Positions 1 to 26,639 of a DNA stretch of 64,000 nt are shown piece after piece. The DNA comes from Apteryx mantelli (lineage: Eukaryota; Chordata; Aves; Apterygiformes; Apterygidae): the NCBI RefSeq assembly GCF_036417845.1, contig NC_089982.1, positions 61,703,684 to 61,767,683 of the forward strand, in the 5' to 3' direction. Numbering within the stretch: the stretch's first letter is position 1; the number at the start of each line of letters is the position of its first letter. The notes beneath the pieces are model-generated. The model was not told where the DNA came from. It saw only the letters and a list, made by a program, of their open reading frames with translations, and made no database searches. The position numbers and the translations under genes were made by a program.

Positions 1-190
1 CCTCCCTCGCCCCCCCCGCGGGGTGCAGGGTGCCGCTGCCTCCTCCCGCAGGGAGTGCGGGGCGCTGAGCCCTGCCTCCGCAGCCGCTCGGATCCCACGC
101 GTTGGGCGTTTCTGCGTTAACCCCGGGGGGCAGAAGGGAAAATGCCGGGGGAGCATTAGGGCTTCTGATAATCCGCAGCTAGTCAGAGAT
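1..190. promoter_or_regulatory. CpG-rich remnant at window edge
   Basis: The first 190 bases are GC- and CpG-rich, with C and G runs near 10-22 and 123-130. The sequence turns AT-rich abruptly after about 200. This looks like the right edge of a CpG island whose body lies outside the window. It sits about 7 kb upstream of UGDH. In the human block SMIM14 flanks UGDH on this side, but its promoter would not be expected at this spot, so I cannot assign the island to a gene. No coding exon was recognised. Confidence 0.4.
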
Positions 191-3100
191 AGCGGTAATA
201 AATAGCCGGGAATCGGAAACAAAATCTCGACTTAAATGCTTTAGGCATTCTGCTCAATTTAGAAACTCTTAATCAGAAATCATTAATGCCCGCTTGTCAA
301 GATTTAACCTTTTTCTAGAACATGAGGTTATAAATATAAGTAAACCTCTTAAATTAAAACTAAATTTCCTATTGCAAACCTTACTCATAAATATAGCTGT
401 TAAAATGGTTGGCAAGGATACACGTGCCTATTATGAAAAGTCACACAGAATGGAAATGAGAAAAACAGAAATTTAAATTCACTGTGCTGGATTAATCCGA
501 ATGACGCCTGGCTGTTCAAGACTGCCAAGTAAGCGGAGAAGATTACTCTGCCTCAAAGCCTGAAAAAATTGAATGCTTTATAGGATGTTTGGGAGAAATA
601 TAAGAAATCATTACAACATGTTATTCCATTAACATGAACTGAGTTCCTGAAAAAAATGTACAACTTAAATTCTTTTCTCTTTCTGCTCCTCCTTGTTTAG
701 TAACAGTCAACAGCCTACAATGCAATTCACTGCCAAGATGTGGAAATTTGAGTGGGGGAAGAATAGGACCATCTCCTGGTGAACCAATCTTGTGGGTTGT
801 AAAACAGCACAACTCCACAAGTTGCCAGGAAGTAATGCTGATTGACATTAACTGAAGATTTGGCCATTTCATACATGAAGAATAGTTGAACCTGTGTTAT
901 TTGATCTTGTATCAAAATTATTGCCAAATCACATAGCAGACACTTTGTAATGAAGTATAATAGTTAGAGTCTGGCTTCTGCATTTCCTTTTTAGCATGTG
1001 CAGAAAGCAGTGCTAGTTAAAGAGGCTGTCTGGAAGAAACATATTTTACTAAATTGTAATAAAATATTAATTCATCACAGGTCTGACTTTTTAAAGGTTT
1101 CACTCTTGCTTTTATAGAAAATGATAAAATATTTTATATAATATTGATTGAAAGTACAGCAATAATTTCTAATCAGAATGATGTGTAGCAAGCTTAAAAA
1201 ATAATTCTGCATACAGTATGTGGTTGCTGTCATTATGGCCTGCAAGCTACAAATACTGAAACAAAGAAATACATTTCTGTGACTGTGCAGTTTTCAAAGA
1301 CTTTTAACTGTTTTAAAATTCTTGATGGTTAATAATTTCTCTTTACTAAAATTACCCTCAAAATCAAAGAAAAGATATTAGAGCCAAGAAAATGTTGCTT
1401 AAGTAGACTACCAAAAAAACATTGTATGACATTCTGAAGGTCACAACCATTACCTCAATATAAAAAATTAATCTTGGAGAAGATGCAATACCTCAGTTAA
1501 CAGCAGAACTTGAAGATGAAATGATAAATGACAAACCGAGTATGACTGGCAAGAAAATGTTCCAGAGACACCCTTACAGGACAGGGTACTACACCAAGCA
1601 CTGCATGCAACACATACAAATCTGCTTTTCTTATTGTTGTTTTGAAGAGCAAAAATCTGGTTTCTTCAGCTCTCCCAGTGATTTCATGCAGCTTTGTTTT
1701 CCATCTTCAGTTTCATATAGGTGAAATAGAAATTCCAAATAAGTGTTTTTCACATTTCATCAAATTTCATAGCTTGCGACTTGAATCACAAGTGTATCTT
1801 GTCTCTGACAACTCCTCTGGTTGTATGCTTCTTTTGGGCTTCAGTACGCAGGAGGAAGAGATTAAGCCAAATTTTCTTTAAGCTATTCTGTAACAGTGGA
1901 TCAAATCCTCACCTTATTTTATGTGAATAAGTGTTAAGGCAATAGGACAACTACCTGAGTAAAACCCTTGAAAGAAGTCATGCAACAAAATGCTTTCTCT
2001 CCAACAGGGCTGTGATGAAAAACTGTTCCTTATCTGACTGTTCTTACCTCCATTGCATTAGTTTTTAGCATTTAAGACTTCCTTATTGGTTTTTTTTGAA
2101 ATGGTTGTTATGCCTGAAATGTCTCTCCTGTTGGTAGATTTGGTATGCTTCATATTCATAAACACAATTCTGCTGCCCACAGCACTGCTTCTGAAGGAGC
2201 AGCTTTGATGTCTGGTTTAATGTATGTTGGTTTTCAGAAGAACATCGAAAGGGAAAAAGAGAGGTATTTACTAAACAGTAGATAAGGCCTTCAAATGTAA
2301 TTGTGCCTGGGAGGAAGCGTGAATAATTTCTGTGTGTACTGAGAGACAGATTTAAATAATCTAATTAAAAGAAGGTCATATACTGCAAGACAAAACTTTG
2401 TCAAGCAAGAACTAAAGAATGGGATTTAAAAGGACTTCCTCATCAGAATTTTCAGGCTGCTCTTCCTTTGGTTTTGGGCAGCTTTTAATCCTGCATGGCT
2501 TTTGTGACAGTGTCCACAGGTCCAATTAAAATTATTGTCCAGATGTTCTGGGTCCTATACAAAAAGACACAGTAACCCTGGCCAAAAAGATCGCTGCATC
2601 TTGGGACAAATTTTTACCAGTAATTGCAGTTTGGGGTGCTGGCTGTCACTAGTAAAAATCCTATATTGGATTAATCATAAACTATTTGGGCTTTTAAAGA
2701 GCCAGACTGCAGAGCAAAGTCGAAGCTCCAGTGAGCCGGGAGGAGAGGAGCGCACACGAGCGCCAGGCAGAAAACCAGGTCTGTCTTTCACAACAGCTTG
2801 TAACCACGGCTCGAAGCGGCGGCTGTTATGGTTGGCGCTCCAAACACGCAGGAACTTTGGCATTCGGCTGGGTGACATCCTCGCCAGCGTCCTAAAGCGG
2901 CGGATGGTTTATAAAGAAAACCATGAGCAGCTGTTTGCGCCTGGGGGGAGGAACCCACACGCCCAGTCCCGCATCTCCCTGCGTGGCCGACTTAGCTGCA
3001 TCTCCTTCCTCCCTCCCTGCGTAACAAGTGCAAGGCACGCTTGCAGCTGCTGATCCGGCTGGTCTGGGGGCACGTCTTCCGGGCGCTCGTGTGCCTCGCT

Positions 3101-6100
3101 CCGGGCCTGCTGCTGCGCGGCTCGCGCTTCCCTGTTGCTGATGGGATTGCCTCATGGCTGCGCTGGGTTAAAAGAAGGTTTGATGGACAATGGTGCTTGT
3201 TGAGTTTGTGTCAGATGTCAGTGCCACAGAGTGGTTACAAAAACACAGCTGCCTTCAGTTAACAAGCAGCCTAAGTCTGCTAGGGAAGTACTCTGGCATT
3301 ACACGCTCGCCAGATAAACTACATAAAACTTCTTTCATATACAGGGTCCCTCGGTTGCTTTTTCCCTCACCTCCAACATCAGTGCTCTGACCACTAGGTT
3401 ATGTCGTTGTGCACTCACCTGCTCTTTCTTCTCTTCCTTTCCCTTCCCCCCATCCCCCAAATTCTTCACAAATCATGATTTCTCACTCACATAATGGCAC
3501 AACTTGCGCAGAAGAGGTGAAGAGTGCCCCTGGCAGCCGCCTTCCGCCCTCCAAGCGCCGGCAGCTAGCTGGTTTCTAGGAGGGGGGCAGAGAGGGCATG
3601 AGCCCTCTCCCCTCTGTTTCACAGAGAGAAAAGAAGGTAAAATCAGATCTTGCACTGGTACATGCTCTAGCCATTAAGCTCTTAACGTTAGAAAGTGATT
3701 GCTGCTTTCGTTAGTCCAGCATTGGAATGAAGTGGTCGTAACACTTCAGACTGTGGTCCTGCTGGGGTGAGACTAGGTCGCAGCGCACAGTAGAGAGCAT
3801 GTAGCAAAGGGATTGCTCATGTTCAGGATCAGATTGCGTTTAGGTATGAGACGGGCACCTGAGCTGCTCAGGCACGATTAGGTTGAGGCAGCTCTGAGCA
3901 CACACAGAAGGAGACCTTTAGGAGACCAAAGAAAAAATATCGGTAAAACCTGGGTATCTTTTGATTTTATAGGACTTTTGGAGTCCATCTGCTAAGACCC
4001 TCTGTGGATTTAACACTAGGTTGTTAACTCTGTCCTATGTGTATCTGTATCCTAAAGCTTATAAACACCTTTAAAAAACGCCTATTCTCCTCAAGTAGGT
4101 ATGTATGAATTATGATTCCCTGACCCTCCTGGGCATGGATGCTTCCATGAATTACATTCAGGCTGTTAATATCAGGATCTGGAAAGACAATCTCCTGGCA
4201 GGATATTAAACATAAACAGTGCTCTCATAAGTATAGATTACTTATAGTTAAATTATTATGCAAATGGCAGCCTTTAAAATATCAAATTTTGGCTGAAGGG
4301 AACAGTGACTAATCAATTCTATCAGTAGCCTTCTCAGTTGTGATTCCAGAATAAGACAGAGGAACTTAACTGAAAGAATGAAAAATGAGATGAAACCTAT
4401 GGGGAGGCTCCTGACCTAGTTTGCAATGCACGAAAATTATTAGGGATAGCGACAATCCTTTGTTGATGCTGCCGTTCAACTCACTGGATGCCCTGCTAAG
4501 ATATCTTGCAGCAATCAATTAAGGGAACATTTTAGATTAAATCTTGCATTAATACACATATTAAAATCATAAATTATAAAGCCAAACTAGACTACTGTGA
4601 TCTGATTTGACATCCTGTATAGCACAGGCCACAGGATTTATATTAATTACTTCCTTTTTGCACTAAAAAATATCCTTTAGAAAAACTTTCCAGAAATGGA
4701 CAATCTCTGCAGATGGTTTCAGTGGTTACTTATCCTCACTATCAGAAAACATCCATCTTGAATCTGAATTTGTCAAGCTTTGATTTTTAGCCATTATGTT
4801 TTGCTAAGTTGAAGGAATCATTGTCAAATTTCTGTTGCCACAAGACACAGGCATGGCAAAACTTCATTTTACCTCAGCTGATTTTTAGGCGTTGTCTCCC
4901 AGAAGGGAACGAGTAGCTCTGAGATAAATACATGAACTCCCCACGCAGTAAAAAGGAAAGGCTCGATGTCTCAGCATGAGATCCAGACTGGCCAATAGTC
5001 TGAACAGGGGGCCACTAATCTGGTCAACAGGTGATGCTAAAGAAAAAGATATGTCTGAAATCCCACTCCTCATGTTATTTAAGTTATTGACTCTGCACTG
5101 CAGGATTCACAGCCTACACTGAGTGAGCCTTTAAAAAATGGAGCAGAACTTGCACTTTTATTTTAAAATGTGGCCAGCTGTGGGCCTGCTTCATCTGTTT
5201 TGTCCTGACCTAGGGCTGTTTTCCCAAGCAGGGTGCTTCAAAGGTCCAAAGGTATGCCCTGAAGCTTTGCATAAGTTTTATTGCCTCTGTGCAGTGTTGC
5301 AAAATATGGTACATATTGGTACATGATAGGTCTGCCTGAACTGAAAAAAAAGACAGAACAACCAATAATTCAGGAGTTAGACTATGAAAGTGAGACCCAA
5401 GCTCCATGCCCTTGTCTCTCAGGTGACTTCCAGTCCCCCATCTTCCATCCCTCAGCAGTGTGCTAACCAGCCGAGCGGAGGCTGTAGGGGAAACCAGAGC
5501 AGCGTTGCCCCATCTTCCTGGGGAGGCTGGGCAGTCCCGCAAATGGGAATGCGAGGTCCGTATCCCGGAAGGGGAGCATGACCGGGTAGTCTGCCAGCAA
5601 GGGCTGCTTTGCCTAGGCTTTGTCTTCCTTGGAAAAAGGATGTGTTCAAAATTGAGACACCTGTGCAAATTAGCAATGAGACAAGGCATTACTTGTTCTA
5701 ACTTCAGCATAAACGAGGTGAACTCTGCACCTCTGTCCGGGAGCTCCTTGGCTAACCACGCCAGCTCCGCTAGGGTCTGGGACGGAGACTGCAAGCTTGA
5801 GTAGGTTCTTTCAGTAGAAACACACATCTTTATGTACCATTTCAAAAGGACCAGTGAGTGAGAAGGAAAGGACTTACTCATGTAGGAAAAGATTCTTGTA
5901 TGGAAAGATCACATCCTTCAGAGCCTTTTAGCAATCACACAGTAAAAAATAAAGCAAAGACAATGATTCCACTCTCTTTTTAACATCCTTTAATATCTAC
6001 TGATGAAAATGCCATATAAGAACAAAGTAGTATTATTATTAGCAAGCATATGCATATATTATCTATCTAATTTGGCAATGTTTAATACTAAATTTGCACT

Positions 6101-6480
6101 CTGTTCAAAAAAGCATAAATGACCACAGTGTTGCAGATGCAGCAAAAGATTAGCTTTTTCATGTCTAGGAGGTTCAGTGCAAGTGGATGCGAGTGGAATG
6201 GAGAAGAAAAGAAGGCCAGAGATTTCTTACATCTTTCCTGTCCCAAAGTCAGATGAAGCAGCCTGGTAACACACCACATTTATGCAAAAGGCAAGAGTAA
6301 CATCACAGACCTTTAACACAAATAGGTATCAGCTTCGCGCTCACGAGGGCAACTCAGTGCAAGGAGCTCATTCTATTTCTTTATTACGGCAATGTTTGCA
6401 AACGGGATTTAAAACACTGGACTTCACTGTTGCACGTCCACGTGTTTAACAATGTGTCTTTGTGAGGAAAGCGCCAGGCC
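191..6480. other. Intergenic DNA upstream of UGDH, no recognised gene
   Basis: This 6.3-kb stretch is mostly AT-rich and carries only short open frames in conflicting directions. A GC- and CpG-enriched patch lies at about 2700-3160, and a stop-poor patch at about 5210-5880. A short tRNA-like string with an anticodon-arm look is near 3380-3402, as found in old amniote repeats. I recognise no exon with matching splice sites and no conserved protein. The 3' UTR of a neighbouring plus-strand gene could lie here unseen. Confidence 0.5.
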
Positions 6481-7024
6481 AGAGAGGGGCGAGCGCCGGG
6501 CGCGCTCCGCGCCCGCAGCCAGCGGCCCCGCGCCAGACCGCGCGAGTCCAGCGCTCGGGCCCAAACGCCCGCGGCCGGGCGCAGGCCGCGCTCGGGCACG
6601 CGCGGGCTCCGCCGAGCCCCGCCGCCCGCCTCGGGGCTCCGGCCGCGCCCGTCGGGCCCAAGGCCGCGCCGAGCCCCGCCGCGCCGAGCAGAGCCCCGCC
6701 GCCCCACAGCACGCCGGCTGGGCCCGGGCGCCCGGCGGCCCCTGGCCCCTGGCGGCGGCAGGGCGGGGCGGCGAGGGGCCAGGGCGCCGCGGAGGTGGCC
6801 GGCGCCCATTCGCCGGCAGCGCGGGGGGCGGGCTCTGCACCGCCCTGCGCCCCGCCCCCCGCGTGGCGCCGCCGCGGGCTGCGCCCCCGCCCGCGCTTCG
6901 GGCGCAGGGAGGAGCCGGGCCGCGGCCGGGGCCGGGCCGGCGCCGCGCCACTTCCCGGGGATGGAGCGGCCGCCTCAGCCCCGCCGCGGCCCCTTAAATA
7001 GCGGCCGCGCCGCCTGCTGTTGCT

Positions 7025-7099
7025 GCGCCTTGCCCTGAGCTCCGGCGCATCCTCACGGCCGACCCGCGGCGGCAGTGCCGGCGCAGCCCCGTGTCCGCC
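7025..7099 (+). other. UGDH: UGDH non-coding exon 1 (5' UTR)
   Basis: The exon is inferred between the start site set by the TATA-like box at 6994-7001 and the donor GTGAGT at 7100. The next acceptor is at 7458-7459 and the ATG follows eight bases inside exon 2, at 7467. The left edge is an estimate. Intron 1 (7100-7459) is GC-rich and carries a short CTCGG pentamer repeat near 7310-7331. Confidence 0.65.
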
Positions 7100-7466
7100 G
7101 TGAGTCTCCGGGCTCAGCCGCGCCCCTGCGGCTTCGGTTGCCCGCCCCGCGCCGGGGCTCCCCGCGGCCGGAGGGCTGCGGCGGCGGCGGCCCCGGGCCC
7201 CGGCCCGCTCCCTGCCGCGGGGCTCGGGCACGGGGCTGGGCTGGGCGCCGCCCGGCGCGGGGCGGCCGCGCTTGCGGCCCGCGGGCACCCGCTGGGCGCG
7301 CGGGGGGCGGCTCGGCTCGGCTCGGCTCGGCTCTGTGCCGCCGCCGCTGCGCCCCGCTCCGCAGCGGCCTGCGGGCCAGGCGGCGGCGCCCGGCGCTACC
7401 GAGCGGCGGGTTTGTGCGCCGGCCTTGTCCCTCAGCGCGGTTCCCTTCCCTCCTGGCAGAGCGATC

Positions 7467-20914
<13,448 letters not shown>

Positions 20915-23900
20915 CTCTTAATAGATACTGAAGGAATTCTGTGAACCTTAGTGATATTAATTGTAAGCCTTTACTTTTTAAGGAAAGATATTTTTTCATA
21001 AACTGAAAACCATTTTTACACTAGAAATGGTATCTGGTACATGTGAATTCAGTCTACTTTCAAATCTCTATTTTTATAATTTTTTTTTTTCAGTTACTGA
21101 AGATGGTACAGACCAGTTTTTAATAATGAATCAACATTTAAGTGGAAAAAAAAATTACCTTCAAACTGCAAATTTCTGCTTCAAGAAACATTCCTAAACT
21201 GCACCTTAAATGTTTCAAGTGTTATGAAAGCAAAAGAAATAGAAAAGCTGCTTCTTACTTTAGTCCAGCTATAGACAGTGATTAGGAGCTCAGTTGGTCT
21301 CACTGATTATAACTTACCTCTGGGGTAACTTTTTGCCCTGTTAAATGCTTGCTTTAACTGGCATAACAAGTCAAAAGATATGTTCTGAATGAATTTAGTA
21401 AGATTTGGGTTGAGCCCTAAAGTAGAGCTGACTGCAATAATAATGCCCTGATGCTGATTGATTGGGATCAATGGGCACTGATAAAATCTAAAGTGACTTC
21501 TGGTTTTGGGAGACCAGATAGTTCTGCAGACATCTATTGTGTAGTTAATGGCAGTGGACTAGCAGCTATAAACTGATCCACTGGCAGATAACGCTTTTGA
21601 TTCTTCACGATCTTGCCCACATTCCACATACAGCACATAATTCATTGATTTAATCAGATTCCTGGGCAAATTTTCCTGAATTACAGCAGTGTAACCCATC
21701 AGCTTTGGCAGAGGAGCATTCTGCTTGCTGCTTGTTTGAACGCTGAATTTAAGCAGGATTACCTGAAATTAATTCAGTATCAGTCCAAGTAGAAAGCAAA
21801 TGTTGGCTTCAAAGCTATCTGGTGGTTGTTGTGGTGGGTTTTTTTTGTTTGTTTGTTTTTTCCTTCCTTCCCTTACTTTCTGCTTGCATACTTGAATGAA
21901 AGCAGGTTTCCTAATCAACCTGCAAAAATTATTCTCTTCTCCTAAGAAAAGATTAAAAATACAAATTCAGCCCCATAAGTTAGTCAGCTTGCTACCTCAT
22001 GTAATTACAGGAATGCATTCTTCTGATGTTATCTTTATACTTTTGCCTTTACTACTACTTTATTTCTACTTGTTTTTGTTATCCCAGTTGGCCAGTGCTA
22101 TTAAATTCCTTGGGATGGCAAAGTTTGTGTTCAGTTCATTGCATGGGGTTGTAAAATGGAGGGGAGGATAAAGAAGGATGACTGAACAGGTTTCAGAACA
22201 AAAGGGGCAGGAACCTCTTGGCTGAATAACAGTAGTGTTGAGATGTTTGAGAATTGCCCTGTAAGTAGTCACATAATACCTTCTGTATTCATTCAGTGGA
22301 AAAGTATGCTACATTAATAGTTAAACCAAGAGCACAAGATCCATGTCCTTTTTTGCTAATAAAAGTACTATTACTTGCTGAAATGCAGACACAATTTACT
22401 ATCTTAAGCTTTAGGATAGACCTCTGAAGACTTAAGGAACATGTATAATTTAGACAGATAATATGAGACAATGTTATCTGTTAGACTGCCTGCAATTGCT
22501 CTGCCCTCCAGCCGGATGCTTTCAGATCTGCACACCTCAGTGTCTTCCTTGTGAGGACTCGCTCTGTAGTGAGCACGCAGCACTGTGGGCAAATACACTT
22601 CAGTCGTTTTGTCCCACTATTGTAAGGCTCCTCTGTGAGGTATGCATCAGAAGCCAGTCAAAATCAGTGGGAATTACAGGAGCCTTAAGCTTAAATTCAT
22701 GTGTTGACTTCCATCATCGCATCTCCTCTTACTGATTCTGTTTTAATACAGTGCTCAGAGAGCAGGAACAGCCCTGTGATAAAGCTGAGGTATTTGTAAA
22801 AACTAATCCAACTCTTGTTTTGCAGGTAAATACTCTTGTGGCTTACATGCTTACCCCCCCCCCAAAAAAAAAACAAAACAAAACCATGCACACACAAATA
22901 ATAGCAACTGAGAGGACAAACTGGTTACTTCTTGGGGGTTAAGAGGAGGGTATTGACAAGTTGAGCTTGAAGGCTTTCATCTTTAATTATGTTCAGGGCA
23001 GCACAGCACTGTTTCAGGGCTCACCTCAACAGGGAGGTGAGCAGGAACTCTAGGAAAATCAGGATAGCAAGAGTGCATTTCAAAAGTTTGCACAGAGTTG
23101 TTTATCGTAGCATCTGTGTGTGGGACCTGTCCTCGTTAGTCTGAAGTGGACAGATGAACCATTCACAGTGCTGCTCCTATTATGACTGTGTAAGAGCTGT
23201 AAGGCTGGCCAGTGTTGGTGAGGCTTCCAGCAGCTCTTCACATGTCACCTTGGTGAAACTGAGGAACCAGTTGCTAGACGCATTCCTGTCTTCTGCTTCT
23301 CCTGTAAACGGAGTTGAAGCCTGGAGAGTGACTTGTGGCTTAATCATAAGGATCAAGAAAGAATGGGGGAAGTTTTTTTATAGTGGGATCTCTTTATTTT
23401 GCATTTCTTAGGAAATGGCTGAGCGGGAGGCAGACCCCTTTGCAAGAGCAGAAGGGGTATAACAGGTGTTGTCATTCCTCTTGCTTTCTGGGAAAGTCAG
23501 CTTGCTTGGTCTTTTGGCTGCTGAATCCTTTTACTGGACACCGGGGTTGTGGGATGGATCAGGTTTAACAATGATCTGAACAGCTGGTGGTATATGCCTT
23601 TAGGATACTGGAATATTTATCTCGCATGTATGTAGGAGAAATTCACTACAGGCCAAAAGAAAGATCTTCAGAAGCTTCTGCAGCACCATGAATCACAAGC
23701 CATCCTCTTCAGAGTAACAGTTGCTAGGGATATGGAGATGACTTGCATTCCTGCTCCAACTTGGGAGTTGGAGCTCCCAAGTAGTGCAATGCCATAGTGT
23801 TGTGGGTTTTTGTGTGTGTGTTTTTTTTAATGCTATTGAATTTGTGTCTATGGGATCTTACAGTTCTTGTCAAGAATTATGGGATCTATATGAGTAATGG

Positions 23901-23960
23901 ACTTCTGTACTCTGTTTTTTATGGGACTTTTAATAAAATGCAATCCATGCTAACACTGCT
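20915..23960 (+). other. UGDH: UGDH 3' UTR (extent inferred)
   Basis: No competing gene is seen downstream of the TAA at 20912-20914. Candidate poly(A) signals AATAAA lie at 22358-22363, 23932-23937 and 24243-24248. The second and third would give a 3' UTR of about 3.0-3.3 kb. The first would give about 1.5 kb, closer to the human size. A T-rich tract with GTTTGTTTGTTT occurs near 21840-21860. Which signal is used cannot be decided from sequence alone. Confidence 0.5.
22640..22690. repeat. Short relic of the same amniote repeat
   Basis: AGTCAAAATCAGTGGGAATT at 22656-22675 followed by an AGGAGCCTTA string is a recognisable, eroded form of the repeat core seen at 13037. It lies inside the inferred UGDH 3' UTR. 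Identification rests on a short match only. Confidence 0.4.
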
Positions 23961-24259
23961 TTTCATCCCAAAAGTGTGAATACAACAGTTGAAGCAAACC
24001 CAACTTTAATACCAGCCTATGAATTGTATGCTATGGACTACATAAATTAAGCTTTACTCAAGAACTGTGTGGACAAATTCTATATGCCAGATGTGTGGGT
24101 GTGTGTTGTGGGGGGGTGGTTATTGTTGTTTCTCTTTTGTGTCCCTCCACCCCCACCTTGTATGTGTGTGTTCAACTCTTAATGTAAAGCAGTTAAAACT
24201 AGCCTAGTTCCAAGCATCTGAAATTCAAGAATATTGTAAATTAATAAACAGAAATATGT

Positions 24260-25990
24260 TTTTAACCAAGAGTAGTATAGGAATAGTTAAAGGAGGGATT
24301 TCATAGTGACTAACAAATTTACACTCTTCTTCCTTTTTCACTTGAGGTTCTTCTGTTGGAGGTGATGTAGAGCTTACAATAGTGCTTATAATCTTGCTAA
24401 ACTGAAATTTGAACTGAATTTTAAAATGCAGGAAAGTGTAGGGGTTTATCTATGATGAAATACTGGGGACAGTTTTCATTATTTGCTTTTTCTATTCTAA
24501 GCTGAGAACTTTTATTGCAAGTTGAGAATATCTTTTATAATGACTTGAAATATGTGGTAGTAAAGAAGCATTTTATATATATAAATATTTTTTTAATGAA
24601 GGGGAGGCTATTACTAATTACTGAGCAAGTACGAAAAATTGTTTTAAAACTCAATTTTTAAATAAGTCTGGTTTTTGTTGATTTAACAGATACTTTTTTC
24701 AAGTCACTGAAAGATGTAGTGATTCTTTAGTCAGCTGCATGATAACATTTAATTATGCTTCACAGATTGAAGAAGTAGATTGATGTAATGATACTAAAAA
24801 GGAGTATTCATTCTCTTACAATTTCAAGTTGACACAGATTCTATTCCCAAAACTCAATTTGGTGTTTTTCTGATTGCAAGGAAGATTAATGTTTCTTAAA
24901 ATACTTTATTGCTGCTTTGTGGAAACAAACTGCCAAAAGCAAGTGCTTGATATACAAAAAAGAAACTGTCACTAAACATAAAACTTCAGTGCAAACAAAG
25001 TTGGAAAATTCATGAAACCTGTGTTGAACTTACAATTGTGAGTTCTGGGTTCTTGCTTCATATGAGTATGCGTGGTGTCTTTAACATATCGTTATGGAAA
25101 AACTGAACAGGCAAGGGAAAAGATAGTTGTAAAGCAGATTTTTAACTAGGAAAGGAGCTTTAAGACTTGTTATTTTTACTGTACAGATTGACAAAGGTCC
25201 TCAAAGATGCTTTAAAAAAATCCCCACACCCATGAAGTCAAAACATGACTGCTTTGCATGGTTTCTATAGATTTAGAAAATAGTTTCTTACGTAGCTTCT
25301 CTAACTCGGTGCCTGCTCCCAGACATGGTTGTGTAAAAGCCTGAGATCACTTTCTGAACACCCCGCCCCCCCCCACCCCAGAACAATTTGTAAAATACTT
25401 CTAACATGAAATAACATTGGAATGTGTTTCCAGAAACGTTATTTCTCATCTTGGAAAAAAAGTCAAGGATGTTTATTGTGCAATGTCCTCTTTTCACAAT
25501 TTGGCAATAGCCATGTTGCTTAGAATCCCTTTTTTCCATATTTCTGGAGTTAATATGCTTAAAGAGCAACAACTTTGCTATGGCAATGTTCTGTTGAATC
25601 TGCTCCCTGGGCAAGTCAAAACTATTATTTATAGTAAGAACTCTAATAAAGGCTGGCAGCTGTTAAATGTACAGGTATCCTGGAGTGCCTGCTGTTGTGG
25701 AGGGATTATTGAATTAATTTCCTTTAATGATAACCTTCCACTGCTTTAGCATTCAGTGTGCTTCAGCCAAGGCAGGGTATTTGTAGCTCAAAGCTTGCCT
25801 TGTTGTTCCAGAAGTATTGGTCAGTGTTTTTAAACCTTGCCTTTCTCTGCTTGCCTTTACAAAGTATCACTATCAGACTTCTATTTCTCAATTGTTCTGT
25901 TCTTCAGTACTCAGGTTTCTCTCCTCCTCATCTGTGCTTAATTAGCACATTCCTTCTAGCTTAAGGCTATTTGTCTTCATAATGTTTTTT
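24260..25990. other. UGDH-LIAS convergent spacer
   Basis: Both neighbours are transcribed towards this stretch. It is AT-rich, with a TA-rich tract near 24570-24590 and a C-run near 25363-25380. Only short conflicting open frames occur and none resembles a known protein. Alternative 3' ends of UGDH or LIAS may fall here. Confidence 0.5.
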
Positions 25991-26206
25991 CACAGAATCA
26001 CAGAATAGTTGGGGGTTGGCAGGGATTGCTGGAGAGTCTGGTCAAACCTCCTTGCGCAAGCAGGGTCAGCTAGAGCACATTGCCCAGGACCCTATCCAGA
26101 TGGCTTTTGAGTATCTCCAAGGATGGAGACTCCACAATCTTTGGGTATTCCCAGTATTTAACCACCCTCACAGTAAAGAAGTGTTTTCATGTGTTCAATG
26201 GAACAC
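25991..26206 (-). mobile_element. CR1 LINE 3'-end fragment
   Basis: The copy opens with CACAGAATCACAGAAT, the reverse complement of the CR1 terminal ATTCTGTG repeats. It continues with recognisable antisense CR1 strings: AGGGTCAGCTAGAGCACATT, TTTTGAGTATCTCCA, GGAGACTCCAC and CACCCTCACAGTAAAGAAGT. The element therefore lies on the minus strand and is 5'-truncated, as is usual for CR1. Divergence from the usual avian 3' tail is visible but moderate. It sits between the 3' ends of UGDH and LIAS. Confidence 0.9.
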
Positions 26207-26639
26207 AAGAGTATTATATAGAAAATATCTGTATTGAATATATATTGCTATACTTCATTTTGTGAAGTGTCAGCTGTACATCACTGGCCTCTCCGGTATA
26301 ATTTGATTTTTGTTGTTCATACATAGCATATATGACATAATATATAGGAGTGACTGTAGTATTAGCGTGCTTTTTCTAAATCTGCCTTCTAACATCTTGC
26401 TGAGAGTAGGGGGAGACTTTCGCTCTGCTTCCTGCGGACTACATTAGCTTACACAGATACTGCAGCTGGCTATAGAACACCTAAATGGGAAGAGTTTAGG
26501 ACCAGATAATACAGACTCCTGGTGTGTTTCCCAAAGATTTTAAGCAGGCTTAAGCTGCATTTTGATGAAATTATCCAGGGTGTTCAAAGCAGACAACTAT
26601 TAGGGAGGCATATTCTGAAGTACTGAGAGTATGGTTCCT

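Noticed and set aside
2535-3053. 172-codon plus-strand frame
   Set aside because: It opens with a non-ATG codon, crosses a GC-rich patch and shows no recognisable domain.
3370-3405. tRNA-like string near the upstream region
   Set aside because: Only a short CTCTGACCACTAGGTTA-type match, no full cloverleaf; at most a relic of a tRNA-derived SINE.
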